From contig JAFYYA010000014.1 of NCBI GenBank assembly GCA_017557785.1, positions 1 through 64,000 on the forward strand: DNA of 64,000 nucleotides. Reading direction: 5' to 3'. Positions 53,417 to 62,786 of this stretch are shown here, piece after piece. This DNA is from Salinivirgaceae bacterium (GTDB lineage Bacteria; Bacteroidota; Bacteroidia; Bacteroidales; SZUA-534). The position numbers and the translations under genes were made by a program. The first letter of the stretch is position 1; each line of letters starts with the position of its first letter. The notes below the pieces were generated by a model. The model had not been told where the DNA came from. It searched no databases and saw only the letters and a program-made list of their open reading frames with translations.

Positions 53417-54697
53417 TTAATATGGCTCGTTTTTATCGGAATAACCGACAATCTGTTCACAGATCCAAGGTTGGTTCTTATATGCAATTATATTGATTGT
53501 ATAAACGCTGTCGTTTGCAGCTCTCAGAGTGAGAATACCATCTTCGTAAACGCCCTTCACGTCGATTCCAACCTTGTCTTTGCCGTACAGATAGCCCCAA
53601 ACGTTTTTTCGGTCTTGGTAGTTTATGGCAATGCAAGAATTATCGGCATCGTTCAATTCAAAAAACATATAATCTTCTATTTGGTTCCAAAGTTTGATTT
53701 TAAACAAAATTTGGTCGATAGTATTGAGAGTAAAATAGTTCTCGTTGAGCAGTTGCTTGCCGACATCGCTTAAATATGGCTCCAAATCTTTTATAGGCAG
53801 GTTGTCGCTGTAAAATGGCTCATAACACCGTGCAACCGTAGGCATTACTGCATAATAATTATACTCTCGTTCGAATCCGAATTCGTTTTTATCGTAGGAA
53901 TAGTCGATATGAAACTTTGCATATTTGTATTTTTTCCCGATTTCTTTTTGCAAACTTTTCTCATCCATAGGGTCTTCTTCATTTTCGTTCATATCATTAT
54001 ATGCTTCTTCGAAAGCTTTTTGTACACCTTCCGACCAATTTCTTGAATTAAGAAAATCGAAATACCCATTAATTGAGAAAAGCGCAGAGAAGGGAATGTT
54101 GTGCTGTTCAATACATTCGCCTGTTTCCAAGTTAAATAGCTGGCTATCACTATCTTCGTAACTGCCTTTAGCACTATGTCTGACTATTGTGTAGGACAAA
54201 AGCAGGTAGTGCGATTGGAATCCATATTCAAAATCGATACTTATATACCATAGAACTTCTATTGGGGTTGCAGAGTTTGGGTCGTATTCCAAACGTTTCA
54301 TAATTTGCTTGTTTATGGAATCGGCAACGACATTGTATTCGGGTGCGGTTGCAACCACTTTGGGAATCAAGTAGTGAAGTGTATCAGTCCAATAATACTC
54401 ATCGGAAACCATGTCTAATTTAATGGTATCCAATCGGATATACTTATTATTTTTCAACAACTCCCTATCGGAATTATTGCTGGGGGAATTATGCGATACA
54501 GTGTCGTCGGTATCTTCCGGCACTGCTTCTATTTTTGTTGCCACAATATCGCCAAGATTTTGGCTCTGATTGCTTTGCTCGGCAATGTTCTCTGTTGAAG
54601 AATTGACGCGTTTTCCCCGATTCTGGCATCCGGTATTAAACAGTATTGCCACCAAAAGGCAAAGTGGCAGAGCAAAATGTGCAGTTCTAATAATCAT
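53417..54697 (-). CDS. Lipoprotein of unknown function, AT-rich
   Basis: 426 residues from the ATG at 54697 (an in-frame TTG at 54712 is less likely). Lipoprotein signal with lipobox NTGC (HFALPLCLLVAILFNTGCQNRG), then a low-complexity Ser/Asn/Asp/Gln linker and a mostly soluble body of mixed strands and helices (about residues 90-426). No family recognised, though the layout with a polar linker after the lipidated Cys is common for surface-exposed Bacteroidota lipoproteins. The base composition is AT-rich relative to xseA upstream, suggesting it may be accessory. Confidence 0.65.
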   Translation of the reverse strand: MIIRTAHFALPLCLLVAILFNTGCQNRGKRVNSSTENIAEQSNQSQNLGDIVATKIEAVPEDTDDTVSHNSPSNNSDRELLKNNKYIRLDTIKLDMVSDEYYWTDTLHYLIPKVVATAPEYNVVADSINKQIMKRLEYDPNSATPIEVLWYISIDFEYGFQSHYLLLSYTIVRHSAKGSYEDSDSQLFNLETGECIEQHNIPFSALFSINGYFDFLNSRNWSEGVQKAFEEAYNDMNENEEDPMDEKSLQKEIGKKYKYAKFHIDYSYDKNEFGFEREYNYYAVMPTVARCYEPFYSDNLPIKDLEPYLSDVGKQLLNENYFTLNTIDQILFKIKLWNQIEDYMFFELNDADNSCIAINYQDRKNVWGYLYGKDKVGIDVKGVYEDGILTLRAANDSVYTINIIAYKNQPWICEQIVGYSDKNEPY

Positions 54698-54729
54698 TGT
54701 TTTTCCTTCCAATCTTGTATTTTACAATA

Positions 54730-54737
54730 CAAACATA
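54730..54737 (-). promoter_or_regulatory. -7 box for the AT-rich lipoprotein
   Basis: The minus strand reads TATGTTTG, an exact match, 32 bases upstream of the ATG at 54697. Confidence 0.55.
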
Positions 54738-54745
54738 GTCATTGT

Positions 54746-56116
54746 TTATTTCACAACACTTTCAATCACACCATCAGCCATTTGGATAGCCAATTCATCA
54801 CCTGCGTGAACTTGCTTGGGTGAAGTGACGGCCCTGCCTTTCGAGCGGACGATTGAGTAGCCGCGTTTGAGCACGTTCTGCGGGTCGGCTTGGCGGCAGA
54901 CGAGTTCAAGGCGGTCGAGTTGGTGCTGGCGGGCTTCAAAGAATGTGGCGAGCGCTGTCTGCAGGCGCTGCTCAAGAGTGGCTAGACGGGTGGTGCCGGC
55001 GGCGATTCCGATTTGCGGCAAAAGACGGATTTTCTGCTCGAAGGTCGAGAGTTGGGCCGTCCGCAGGTCGAAATAGCGGCGTACGGCGCTGTTGGCGAGC
55101 AAGTTAAGCCCCGACAGTTGTTCCCGCGAGTGACCGACAACGGCTCTGACACCCAAAACAAAACGGTGATAATCATCGTCAACACGTTTGATATTCTGCT
55201 CGATACGCTGGCGGGCAACGTCAATCACATAGTCGCATTTCTGGGTGAGTTCCTGCTCAAAGGCTGCCGCGCGGTCGATTATGAAAGCCGCCAAAGCGGT
55301 TGGCGTTTTGAGCCTGGTGTTGGCCACAAGGTCGAGCACCGAGTCGTCGCGCTCGTGGCCGATTCCCGTGAGAATGGGCAGCGGAAATTGTGCGGCGTAG
55401 TAGGCCAACTCATAGTTGTCGAAGCAACTCAAATCGGATTTTGAGCCGCCGCCGCGCATAATAGCCACCGCGTCGAACTCATCCATCTGACTGAAAATCT
55501 TGTCCATAGCAGCGATAATTGATTCTGCCGCACCATCGCCCTGCATCAGTGCAGGAAACAACTCGACGTGAAATTTGTAGCCGAAATCGTTGTTTTCCAA
55601 TTGATTGACAAAATCGCCCCACCCCGCTGCCGTGTCCGACGAAACCACCGCAATGCGCTGAATGACAGGCGGCAACGGAATCTGCTTGTTCATATCAATC
55701 ACACCGTCGGCGGTGAGTTGGGCAATCACTTTTGCGCGCTGCTGGGCAATGTCGCCCAAAGTGTATTGCGCGTCAATGTCCAACACATTGAGACTCAATC
55801 CGTAAAGTTCGTGCATCTCGACCGTGACGCGCAGCATCACCTTCAGCCCCGCGTGCAGCGACTCGCCCGTAACCGACTCAAAATAAGGTGCCAAACGCGC
55901 ATAAACGTTCGCCCAAATTGTGGCTTTCACTTTGGCCGTCATTCGCTCGGTATCCTGGTCTTTCTCAACAAGTTCCAAATAGCAATGGCCGTTGCCGCGC
56001 TGACCAAACTCAATGATTTCGGCCACCACCCACACAGGCATCGGGAACGAATTTTTCAGTTCCGCACGGACGTTGTGCAAAAGTTCGAAAAGCGATATTG
56101 CCTGATTGTCTGTCAT
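54746..56116 (-). CDS. xseA: Exodeoxyribonuclease VII large subunit
   Basis: Catalytic subunit of ExoVII, which degrades single-stranded DNA during repair. 456 residues: an N-terminal OB fold (VWVVAEIIEFGQRGNGHCYLELVEKD), the central catalytic block (IAVVSSDTAAGWGDFVNQL, AIMRGGGSKSDLSCFDNYELAYYAAQFPLPILTGIGHERDDSVLDLVANTRLKTPTALA), and a coiled-coil C-terminus (KRGYSIVRSKGR). The usual partner gene xseB (about 60-80 residues) is not adjacent. Its start overlaps the upstream lipoprotein stop (ATGA). Confidence 0.94.
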   Translation of the reverse strand: MTDNQAISLFELLHNVRAELKNSFPMPVWVVAEIIEFGQRGNGHCYLELVEKDQDTERMTAKVKATIWANVYARLAPYFESVTGESLHAGLKVMLRVTVEMHELYGLSLNVLDIDAQYTLGDIAQQRAKVIAQLTADGVIDMNKQIPLPPVIQRIAVVSSDTAAGWGDFVNQLENNDFGYKFHVELFPALMQGDGAAESIIAAMDKIFSQMDEFDAVAIMRGGGSKSDLSCFDNYELAYYAAQFPLPILTGIGHERDDSVLDLVANTRLKTPTALAAFIIDRAAAFEQELTQKCDYVIDVARQRIEQNIKRVDDDYHRFVLGVRAVVGHSREQLSGLNLLANSAVRRYFDLRTAQLSTFEQKIRLLPQIGIAAGTTRLATLEQRLQTALATFFEARQHQLDRLELVCRQADPQNVLKRGYSIVRSKGRAVTSPKQVHAGDELAIQMADGVIESVVK

Positions 56117-56820
56117 TTACCAAAGCCGATAAGTGTGTGGTAAATCATTGTGCCCTGCGTCACGCGGTTCTCAATGTCGATTTCGGGTGCGTAAGTGTCT
56201 GAATATATGTCGATTTGAATCTTCTCAACCATCCCGATTCCGGCGGCATAACGCTCTGCGACAAGCACTTTGCTGATAGCCGTCAACTCGTTTTTCTGCG
56301 AGATTGTGAGCACCGAATCGAACCGGAAATAGCCCACGGCGGCGGGACAATCAAGGCTGTCGACGCGGAACTGATACTTCTGCAGAGTGTCGGTGCGGTT
56401 GTAGGCGTTGCCGTTCCACGTTTTGCCAACAGCGAGCGGCAGTTGCATTTTTACGATTCGCGTATTTTCTTCAATCTGAATCACTTCCGTGCCATTGACG
56501 TATGCCAACCACGTGTTCATCCGCTGCCAATTTTCGCTTTCGCTCGTCCGGCGGAAACGCTCAATCTGCCGCAGTGTGTCGCCGACGTTGTCGATAAAAA
56601 TTCCGCCAAAGCGCTCACGCACAATGTATTGCAGAGTATCGAAGAGCGCAATCGGCTCATCGATTTTAATTTCGACCACCGAAAAATCGCGCCAAGCGCC
56701 CGAATCGAGCGGAAAATATTGGCACTCAATCTTTTCCACTAGCGGCAACTGATACGAGTCGGACTTGTCGCAGGCGGCGAGAAGCGTTGCAAGAATCGAT
56801 ATGTAAAGAAAACGTCTCAT
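56113..56820 (-). CDS. Small lipoprotein of unknown function
   Basis: 235 residues from the ATG at 56820, which gives a clean lipoprotein signal (MRRFLYISILATLLAACDKS; lipobox LAAC). An ATG at 56841 is also in frame but would overlap the helicase stop. The mature part is mixed strand-rich with several Tyr and Asp; IEENTRIVKMQLPLAVGKTWNGNAYN is the most structured stretch and recalls small exported beta-rich proteins. No family assigned. It is placed between the helicase and xseA and couples to xseA. Confidence 0.6.
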   Translation of the reverse strand: MRRFLYISILATLLAACDKSDSYQLPLVEKIECQYFPLDSGAWRDFSVVEIKIDEPIALFDTLQYIVRERFGGIFIDNVGDTLRQIERFRRTSESENWQRMNTWLAYVNGTEVIQIEENTRIVKMQLPLAVGKTWNGNAYNRTDTLQKYQFRVDSLDCPAAVGYFRFDSVLTISQKNELTAISKVLVAERYAAGIGMVEKIQIDIYSDTYAPEIDIENRVTQGTMIYHTLIGFGK

Positions 56821-56833
56821 TTTCGTCCCAAAT

Positions 56834-59296
56834 TTAACCATTTGATTTTACCCACGCCATAACAAGCCGAATCTCATCGTAGGAAAATTCATTTTTCAGT
56901 GCTTCGCGGACTGTCGTCAGGCTGTGCTGTGGGTTGTTTTTCAGATAGTTGGCAATGGTTTCGGCACGCTCGGGGGCGATAATGTCGGACGGTTCCAACT
57001 GGCCCTGAGCAACATAATGGCTCAAATGATTCACAATGGTTGAGATTACCAATCCGCGCGTTTTGGCAATTTCGTCAACCGACATTCCTTCGGCGAACAT
57101 CTGCCACGTAACTTCCTTTGTATCAATCTTCGGCGCCTTGGTGGGTTTCTTTTCCAAGTCATCAATGCCATCGAAAATATCACCATCCACGGTCATCCCG
57201 TTTTCCTTCTTGTACTGACGCACAATCTCAACAATATCAGCACCATAGCGGCGTGCAATGGTCTTGCCAACCCCTTTCACTTTAGTCAGGGCGACAAGGG
57301 TTTCGGGCATCGTTTCCGATATGCCCACAAGCGCCTTCTGCTGCAGAATCACGTAGGCGGGCACGTTCATCTCTTCGGCCTTGCAGTTGCGCCACTGCCG
57401 CAGAGCCATAAACAATTTGGCGTTCGCAATGTTTTCCGCACCGCTTTCGGCTTTGCTTTTCTCTTTCTTCGGCTTAAGGTCGGTCAGTACTGACAACGCT
57501 CTTGTTTTCAGATATTTCTGCACTTCAAAACCGTCTTTCATCGTGTTCAGGCAGTGCTTTTTGCGCAGCGTCAGGTCGCGAAGTTTTTTCAACGAATCGT
57601 TGGCTTCGTCGGCAACTTCAGAGTTGTCGGTGGTAATGGTTATGGCATCGACGGCGGTCTCAACAAGTTCGCCGATTTTCGGAACAAAATAGTCGCAGCC
57701 CTTGCCAATGCGCTCTTGCAGGTGGCTGTTCCCTTCAACGCCATCGCCGATTATCTGCGCCACCTGACGGCCGAAACTGTCGGCAACGGTCAGTATCTCG
57801 GTGTTGACACGCGGCAGAACGGGCTCAAGTTTTTCAGCGGGATTGCCAATCAGCACACCGTTGTTTTTCAGCAAGATACGATTGAGCCGCTGCATCTCGT
57901 GATAGATTTCGGTGCAGTCGAACAAATCGCCGATAAGGCTGGTCTCGTAGCGCACCTTCGATTGGTTGAGCACCGCCTCGTCGACCACCGACTGCTCGGC
58001 CTCGCGGTTGAAGCGCGTAACTTGCTCATCGCCAATCAGACAACTGCCTCCCAAACGCGACGAAAGCACAATGCCCTCGAGCGTGCGGCATCGGCTCAAA
58101 GCCACATAAACCTGGCCGTGCGAGAAGGCCTGCGCAGCATCGATAATCACGCGGTCGAACGTCAGGCCCTGACTCTTGTGAATGGTGATTGCCCACGCTA
58201 ATTTGAGCGGGTACTGGCGGAACGTACCGTCCACAACTTCAGTGATTTCCTTCGTTTGCTCGTCGATTTTGTACGACGCGTTCGTCCACTCGGCGGGCAC
58301 AACCTCAATGGTATCATCAGCGCCGCCGCAATCCACATACACCTTGCCGTCCTCAATGTTGACAATGCGGCCGATTTTGCCATTGTAGAACCGTTTTTCG
58401 GGCGACGGGTCGTTCTTGACAAACATCACCTGCGCGCCTTCCTTCAGTTCCAACTGATATTCAGTGGGATACATCTGTTCGGGGAAGTTTCCGCTGATTT
58501 CGGCCTCGAACTTCACCAACTTGCTTTTCAACTTCTTGAGTTTGCTCTGGTTTATGTCGTTCGACTGGAAGTTGTGGGTTGTGAGCGTTATGTATCCGTC
58601 TTTGTCTTTTGGCTCAAAATCAGGCTGATAGCGTTTGTCGAGTTCGGCAAAGACAGCGGCATCGGCGGTGTTGTTGCGCACGCGGTTCAGAATGTCGATA
58701 AAGTGCTGGCTCGTCTGGCGGTAAATCTGCTTGAGTTCGATAACCACGTAATCGGTCTGGCGCAGGGCGTTGCTGCCGAAGAAGTACATCGTCGGGTAAG
58801 CGTCGCGCAGCAAATCCCACTCATCGTCTTTGACCACGGGCGCCAACTGGTGCAGGTCGCCAATCATCAGCAACTGCACACCGCCAAAAGGCTGCTGGTT
58901 GCCCCGATAGCGCCGCAGCACGTCGTCAATGGCATCGAGCAAATCGGCGCGGACCATCGAAATCTCGTCAATCACCAATAGGTCTAACGTTCTGATTATG
59001 TCGATTTTGCGCTTGCTGAACTTGTATTTGTTCTTGCCGCCTTCGGCCTGCGCATAGCCTGGCAGAAACGGCCCGAACGGCAGTTGGAAGAACGAGTGAA
59101 TGGTCATTCCGCCCGCATTGATTGCCGCCACACCCGTAGGCGCGAGCACCACCATCCGCTTGGGTGTCAACTGTTTAATGCGTTTCAGGAAGGTGGTTTT
59201 GCCCGTTCCTGCCCGCCCCGTCAGAAACACGTTGCGGTTGGTGTACTGGACAAAATCGTATGCTAACTGCAGTTGCGGGTTGTCGGCGTAGGGCAT
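56834..59296 (-). CDS. PIF1-like helicase with HRDC and HTH domains
   Basis: 820 residues. An N-terminal superfamily 1B helicase core of the PIF1/RecD type: P-loop FLTGRAGTGKTTFL, APTGVAAINAGGMTIHSFF, LDLLVIDEISMVRADLLDAID, and the C-terminal helicase motif ITIHKSQGLTFDRVIIDAAQAF...YVALSRC. About residues 640-710 form an HRDC domain (LFMALRQWRNCKAEEMNVPAYVIL, VKGVGKTIARRYGADIV), and the last 100 residues are a RecQ-type HTH_40 domain (MSVDEIAKTRGLVISTIVNHLSHYV). The combination is common in Bacteroidota and suggests handling of G-quadruplex or forked DNA in repair. Confidence 0.92.
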   Translation of the reverse strand: MPYADNPQLQLAYDFVQYTNRNVFLTGRAGTGKTTFLKRIKQLTPKRMVVLAPTGVAAINAGGMTIHSFFQLPFGPFLPGYAQAEGGKNKYKFSKRKIDIIRTLDLLVIDEISMVRADLLDAIDDVLRRYRGNQQPFGGVQLLMIGDLHQLAPVVKDDEWDLLRDAYPTMYFFGSNALRQTDYVVIELKQIYRQTSQHFIDILNRVRNNTADAAVFAELDKRYQPDFEPKDKDGYITLTTHNFQSNDINQSKLKKLKSKLVKFEAEISGNFPEQMYPTEYQLELKEGAQVMFVKNDPSPEKRFYNGKIGRIVNIEDGKVYVDCGGADDTIEVVPAEWTNASYKIDEQTKEITEVVDGTFRQYPLKLAWAITIHKSQGLTFDRVIIDAAQAFSHGQVYVALSRCRTLEGIVLSSRLGGSCLIGDEQVTRFNREAEQSVVDEAVLNQSKVRYETSLIGDLFDCTEIYHEMQRLNRILLKNNGVLIGNPAEKLEPVLPRVNTEILTVADSFGRQVAQIIGDGVEGNSHLQERIGKGCDYFVPKIGELVETAVDAITITTDNSEVADEANDSLKKLRDLTLRKKHCLNTMKDGFEVQKYLKTRALSVLTDLKPKKEKSKAESGAENIANAKLFMALRQWRNCKAEEMNVPAYVILQQKALVGISETMPETLVALTKVKGVGKTIARRYGADIVEIVRQYKKENGMTVDGDIFDGIDDLEKKPTKAPKIDTKEVTWQMFAEGMSVDEIAKTRGLVISTIVNHLSHYVAQGQLEPSDIIAPERAETIANYLKNNPQHSLTTVREALKNEFSYDEIRLVMAWVKSNG

Positions 59297-59305
59297 AGAT
59301 AATTT

Positions 59306-59333
59306 TGAATTTAGAATTCAGAATGTAGAATAG
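59306..59333 (+). repeat. Heptamer spacer between DUF4268 and helicase genes
   Basis: TGAATTT, AGAATTC, AGAATGT, AGAATAG: four 7-base words, using the same vocabulary as 45297-45324. Confidence 0.6.
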
Positions 59334-59340
59334 TTAGCGT

Positions 59341-59811
59341 CTAAAAATACTTAAACTTCTCTTCCAAAACTGGCAGGATATCGCTGAAATTGTCTTGCAG
59401 GGGCAGCATTGTGCTGAACATAAACTCATACATTTCGGGCCAGGTGGCGCGGTTGTGGAAGTTCAGGTCGGTGCGCTCGCAGTAGGCGCGCATTACGGGT
59501 TTGCCAACATCAAGTTTATGATTGTCAGTCCAATGCAGCGGTGCGGGAAGGTCGGTTTCGAGTATGGGCGCATACTTCAGCAACTCGCTGTAGATTTCGG
59601 TGCGGCGGCTCTCGTTGCGGGCGTTCACCTCAACCACCGTGCGAATCCACTTGCAGTCAAGGTCGAACTTGAGTTCGAGCCCTTTGATACCTGTTTTGTA
59701 CAGCATCCATTCGACTGGCCGCCCCAACCTGACCGACTGGCAGCGGCTGTAGTTCGCAAAGCCGTTCCAGAAGTCGGTCATCAGTTGACGGGCCTCGTCC
59801 TTACTGTACAT
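59341..59811 (-). CDS. DUF4268 domain-containing protein
   Basis: 156-residue soluble protein matching DUF4268, seen in many Bacteroidota alone or fused to nuclease-like modules. Visible features: DFWNGFANYSRCQSVRLGR, WMLYKTGIKGLELKFDLDCKWIRTVVEVN, and LHWTDNHKLDVGKPVMRAYCERTDLNFHNRATWPEMYEFM. The fold is thought to be restriction-endonuclease-like in related proteins, but activity is unproven. It overlaps the PfkB kinase gene end by 11 bases and lies just upstream of the helicase gene, so all three may be in one transcript. Confidence 0.8.
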   Translation of the reverse strand: MYSKDEARQLMTDFWNGFANYSRCQSVRLGRPVEWMLYKTGIKGLELKFDLDCKWIRTVVEVNARNESRRTEIYSELLKYAPILETDLPAPLHWTDNHKLDVGKPVMRAYCERTDLNFHNRATWPEMYEFMFSTMLPLQDNFSDILPVLEEKFKYF

Positions 59812-60718
59812 TCAGGTTCTTTATGAAATCCCACGACAGGTAATTCTCGTAACTCATACAAACCTGCGCGGCAAACTCATTGGCTGTTTTCAGAACTGGC
59901 AGCCATTCAACCTGCGTGCCGTCGATAACATTCTTAATCTGTGACAGTTGCGACAGTTGGTAAACCAGTCCAGCGGTGAATGTGTCGCCAGCGCCAATGG
60001 TGCTCACGGGCTCAATGTCGCAGCCGTTAATATGGGTGTTACCCTGCATCGAGAACTCTTCGGCGCCGTTCTTTCCGCGGGTCACAATCAGCGATTTAGC
60101 ACCCAACTCGCTCACTTTGTTCCAGACTTCGCTGCTGTCGGTGGTCTTGAAAATCACCTCGAAATCCTCGTCAGAGCCCTTCACCAAATGAGCCAGACGC
60201 ACGCAACTCTCAATGTACGGCATCAACTCGTTGAGACGCGGCTTGTCCGACGCGCGGAAATTCGGGTCGTAAACCAGGAAGGCGCCGTTCTCTTTGGCCT
60301 TTTGCAGGAACGATTTGAGCACATCGTGGGCGCGGCTGTTCAGAATGAAGAACGAGCCGAAGATTATCACGTCGCCACGGTGAATGTTCGGGAACTTCAT
60401 CAGCGCGTAGTCATCCAAATCGTCCTTGTAGAAGGTGTAGTGGGCCTTGTTCTGCTTGTCAAGGTGCGCAAACGCAAGGTTGGTGCGGATTGCGTCCGAC
60501 ATATAGATATAGTTGGCGCCCACCTTGTTCTTGGCCAGAAAATCGAGAATCAGCCGGCCGTTCTGGTCGAACGAAAGGTACGATATGTGGTTCACCGGCA
60601 TTCCCAACCGCCCCAAAGTAATAGCGGTGTTCAGCATCGAACCGCCCGGTTTCGCCCTCATATTGTCGAAATCGCGGGTGATAATGTCCAGTACAATTTC
60701 GCCTAATGTGTAAATCAT
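59801..60718 (-). CDS. PfkB-family carbohydrate kinase
   Basis: Ribokinase-like sugar kinase of 305 residues. The N-terminal GGSMLNTAITLGRLG and the C-terminal anion-hole/catalytic-base block TIGAGDTFTAGLVYQL are both intact. LGEIVLDI at the start is typical of fructokinase-like members. The substrate is probably a hexose such as fructose; the C-terminal segment (SQIKNVIDGTQVEWLPVLKTANEFAAQVC) is somewhat divergent. Its end overlaps the DUF4268 gene by 11 bases, and it is near the phosphohexomutase gene in the same direction. Confidence 0.9.
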   Translation of the reverse strand: MIYTLGEIVLDIITRDFDNMRAKPGGSMLNTAITLGRLGMPVNHISYLSFDQNGRLILDFLAKNKVGANYIYMSDAIRTNLAFAHLDKQNKAHYTFYKDDLDDYALMKFPNIHRGDVIIFGSFFILNSRAHDVLKSFLQKAKENGAFLVYDPNFRASDKPRLNELMPYIESCVRLAHLVKGSDEDFEVIFKTTDSSEVWNKVSELGAKSLIVTRGKNGAEEFSMQGNTHINGCDIEPVSTIGAGDTFTAGLVYQLSQLSQIKNVIDGTQVEWLPVLKTANEFAAQVCMSYENYLSWDFIKNLNVQ

Positions 60719-60767
60719 AACACCAAATTTTATTTAAAACGATTCGCTTTACGTATCACTCAAAAAA

Positions 60768-60845
60768 AGGTTTAGACGGTTTAGAAGTTAAGATGTTTAG
60801 GGGTTGATTATCAATCGCTAAACTTCTCTACTTCTTACCTTTACC
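60768..60845 (+). repeat. Spacer with opposed repeat words between PfkB and the phosphohexomutase
   Basis: GGTTTAGACGGTTTAGAAGTTAA words are followed by the opposed words CTAAACTTCTCTACTTCTTACC, so the array changes orientation in its middle and could fold back on itself. Confidence 0.6.
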
Positions 60846-60852
60846 TTTCGCT

Positions 60853-62595
60853 TTACGCGATTTTCAAATCAGCGCAAATGTTAGCAATCTTGTCGTTCAG
60901 TTTGCCGAAAACTGTCTGATAGTCAGCCGCTTTTTCCAAAGGCATTTTTGTGCCAATGTAGAACTTGATTTTCGGCTCGGTTCCCGACGGACGAACCGAA
61001 ATAATGGTGCCGTCGGCAGTAATGAACTGCAGGACATTCGACTTCGGCAGAGTTATCTCGGTCTCTTTATTTGTCTTTAAATCAACCGATTTGCCCAACT
61101 TGTAATCTTTTATGCAGACAACTTCAGAGCCAGCCACCTTTTTGGGCGGATTGCTGCGGAAGTCGGTCATCATTTGCTGAATCTCTTCGGCACCCGATTT
61201 GCCCTTCTTCACAATGTTCACGAGTTTCTCGCGGTAGAATCCGTAGCGCATATAGATTTCGGCCAGAAGGTCGAACAGCGACTTGCCCTGGCTGAACGCC
61301 CACGCGGCGGCCTCGGCAATCAATGAAGAAGACATCACAGCGTCTTTGTCGCGCACAAAATCGCCGCAAAGGTAGCCGTACGACTCCTCGCCACCGCCAA
61401 TGAACTGCTTCTTGCCCTCGTTGCGTTTAATGGCGTCGGCAATGAACTTGAAGCCTGTGAGCACATCGTAGTACTCAACGCCGAAATCCTTGGCCATCGC
61501 GGCAAGCAGTTCGGTGGTCACTATCGTCTTGACAATAAATTCCTTACCTTTCAGTTTGCCGTTCTCTTTCCACTTGTTGAGCAGGTAGTAGATAAGGATT
61601 GAGCCCGTTTGGTTGCCGTTGAGCAACTCGAACTCGCCCTTGTTGTTCTTGGCTGCAATGCCCACGCGGTCGGCGTCGGGGTCGGTGGCGATAACCAATT
61701 CAGCACCAGTCTCTTTCGCCTTCTCAATAGCCATTGCCATTGCGGCCGGCTCCTCGGGGTTCGGCGATTTCACTGTCGGAAAGTTGCCGTCGCTAACATC
61801 TTGTGCGTCAACGTGGATGATATTCTCGAAGCCATAGTTTTTCAAACTTGCCGGCACAAGGCGCACGCCCGTTCCGTGAATCGGGGTGTAGACAATCTTC
61901 ATATCCTTGTGTTTGGCAATAATCTCGGGCGACAGCGTAAGTGCCTTAATGCGCTCAAGATACGGTTTGTCAACATCGTCGCCGATGATGGTTATGCCGT
62001 CGTTGCCCTTGCCCCATTTAACCTCGTCAACCGAAGTAATTTTCTGCACCTCGTTAATAATATTGGTATCGTGCGGCGCGATGATTTGCGCTCCATCGTC
62101 CCAATAAACCTTGTAGCCGTTGTACTCCTTCGGGTTGTGAGATGCTGTTACAACCACGCCGCTTTGGCAGCCCAGATAACGGATTGCGAACGAAAGTTCA
62201 GGTGTTGGGCGCAGAGAATCAAAAAGATAAACCTTGATGCCGTTGGCCACGAAGATGCGGGCAGCAGCCTCGCAGAAGGTGCGGCCGTTGTTGCGGCTGT
62301 CGTGAGCCAGAGCAACCTTAATCTCCTTGCCGGCGAATTGTTTCAGCAAGTAGTTGCACAAGCCTTGTGTGGCCATTCCCACGGTGTAGATGTTCATTCG
62401 GTTGGTGCCGGCGCCCATAATTCCGCGCAAGCCGCCTGTGCCGAATTCCAAATCGCGGTAGAACGACTCAACGAGTTCATTCTCATCGTTTTCCATCATA
62501 TTTTTCACCTGCTTCTTTGTCTCTTCGTCGATTGAAGCGGTGTTGAGCCACGCCTGAGCGCGCTGCTTAACGGTTTGTAATAAATCTGATTGCAT
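60853..62595 (-). CDS. Phosphohexomutase (phosphoglucomutase/phosphomannomutase)
   Basis: 580 residues, full length for the four-domain alpha-D-phosphohexomutase family. The phosphoserine loop is VVTASHNPKEYNGYKVYW, the metal loop ATDPDADRVGIA, the sugar-binding loop IGGGEESYGYLCGDFVRDKDAV and the phosphate-binding loop VRPSGTEPKIKFYI. It converts sugar 1- and 6-phosphates and links glycolysis to cell-wall and nucleotide-sugar synthesis. The N-terminal length and ATG at 62595 agree. The gene is separated from the rfbD-type gene by a long repeat spacer. Confidence 0.94.
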   Translation of the reverse strand: MQSDLLQTVKQRAQAWLNTASIDEETKKQVKNMMENDENELVESFYRDLEFGTGGLRGIMGAGTNRMNIYTVGMATQGLCNYLLKQFAGKEIKVALAHDSRNNGRTFCEAAARIFVANGIKVYLFDSLRPTPELSFAIRYLGCQSGVVVTASHNPKEYNGYKVYWDDGAQIIAPHDTNIINEVQKITSVDEVKWGKGNDGITIIGDDVDKPYLERIKALTLSPEIIAKHKDMKIVYTPIHGTGVRLVPASLKNYGFENIIHVDAQDVSDGNFPTVKSPNPEEPAAMAMAIEKAKETGAELVIATDPDADRVGIAAKNNKGEFELLNGNQTGSILIYYLLNKWKENGKLKGKEFIVKTIVTTELLAAMAKDFGVEYYDVLTGFKFIADAIKRNEGKKQFIGGGEESYGYLCGDFVRDKDAVMSSSLIAEAAAWAFSQGKSLFDLLAEIYMRYGFYREKLVNIVKKGKSGAEEIQQMMTDFRSNPPKKVAGSEVVCIKDYKLGKSVDLKTNKETEITLPKSNVLQFITADGTIISVRPSGTEPKIKFYIGTKMPLEKAADYQTVFGKLNDKIANICADLKIA

Positions 62596-62601
62596 ATTTT
62601 A

Positions 62602-62785
62602 AAGTTTTAAGTTTCAAGTTATTAGTTATAAGTTTGAAGTTGAGTGCTTTGGTGTTGAGAAGTTTTAGCGCTTCGCTATTGAGAAGGTTTAGTGCTTTGC
62701 TGTTGAGAAGATTGAATCACTTAATTCTCAACTTTCTCAACCTTCTAAACTTTTCTCAACATTCATTACACATTACTCTTTATTC
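62602..62785 (+). repeat. Long composite repeat spacer between the phosphohexomutase and rfbD
   Basis: Six exact heptamers AAGTTTT, AAGTTTC, AAGTTAT, TAGTTAT, AAGTTTG, AAGTTGA (62602-62643), then a 24-base unit starting TTGAGAAGGTTTAG in two and a third copies (62655-62710), then reverse-oriented words TTCTCAAC/CTTCTAAAC up to about 62762, then ACTCTTT words. It covers about 185 bases with no gene. Confidence 0.7.
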
Positions 62786-62786
62786 T

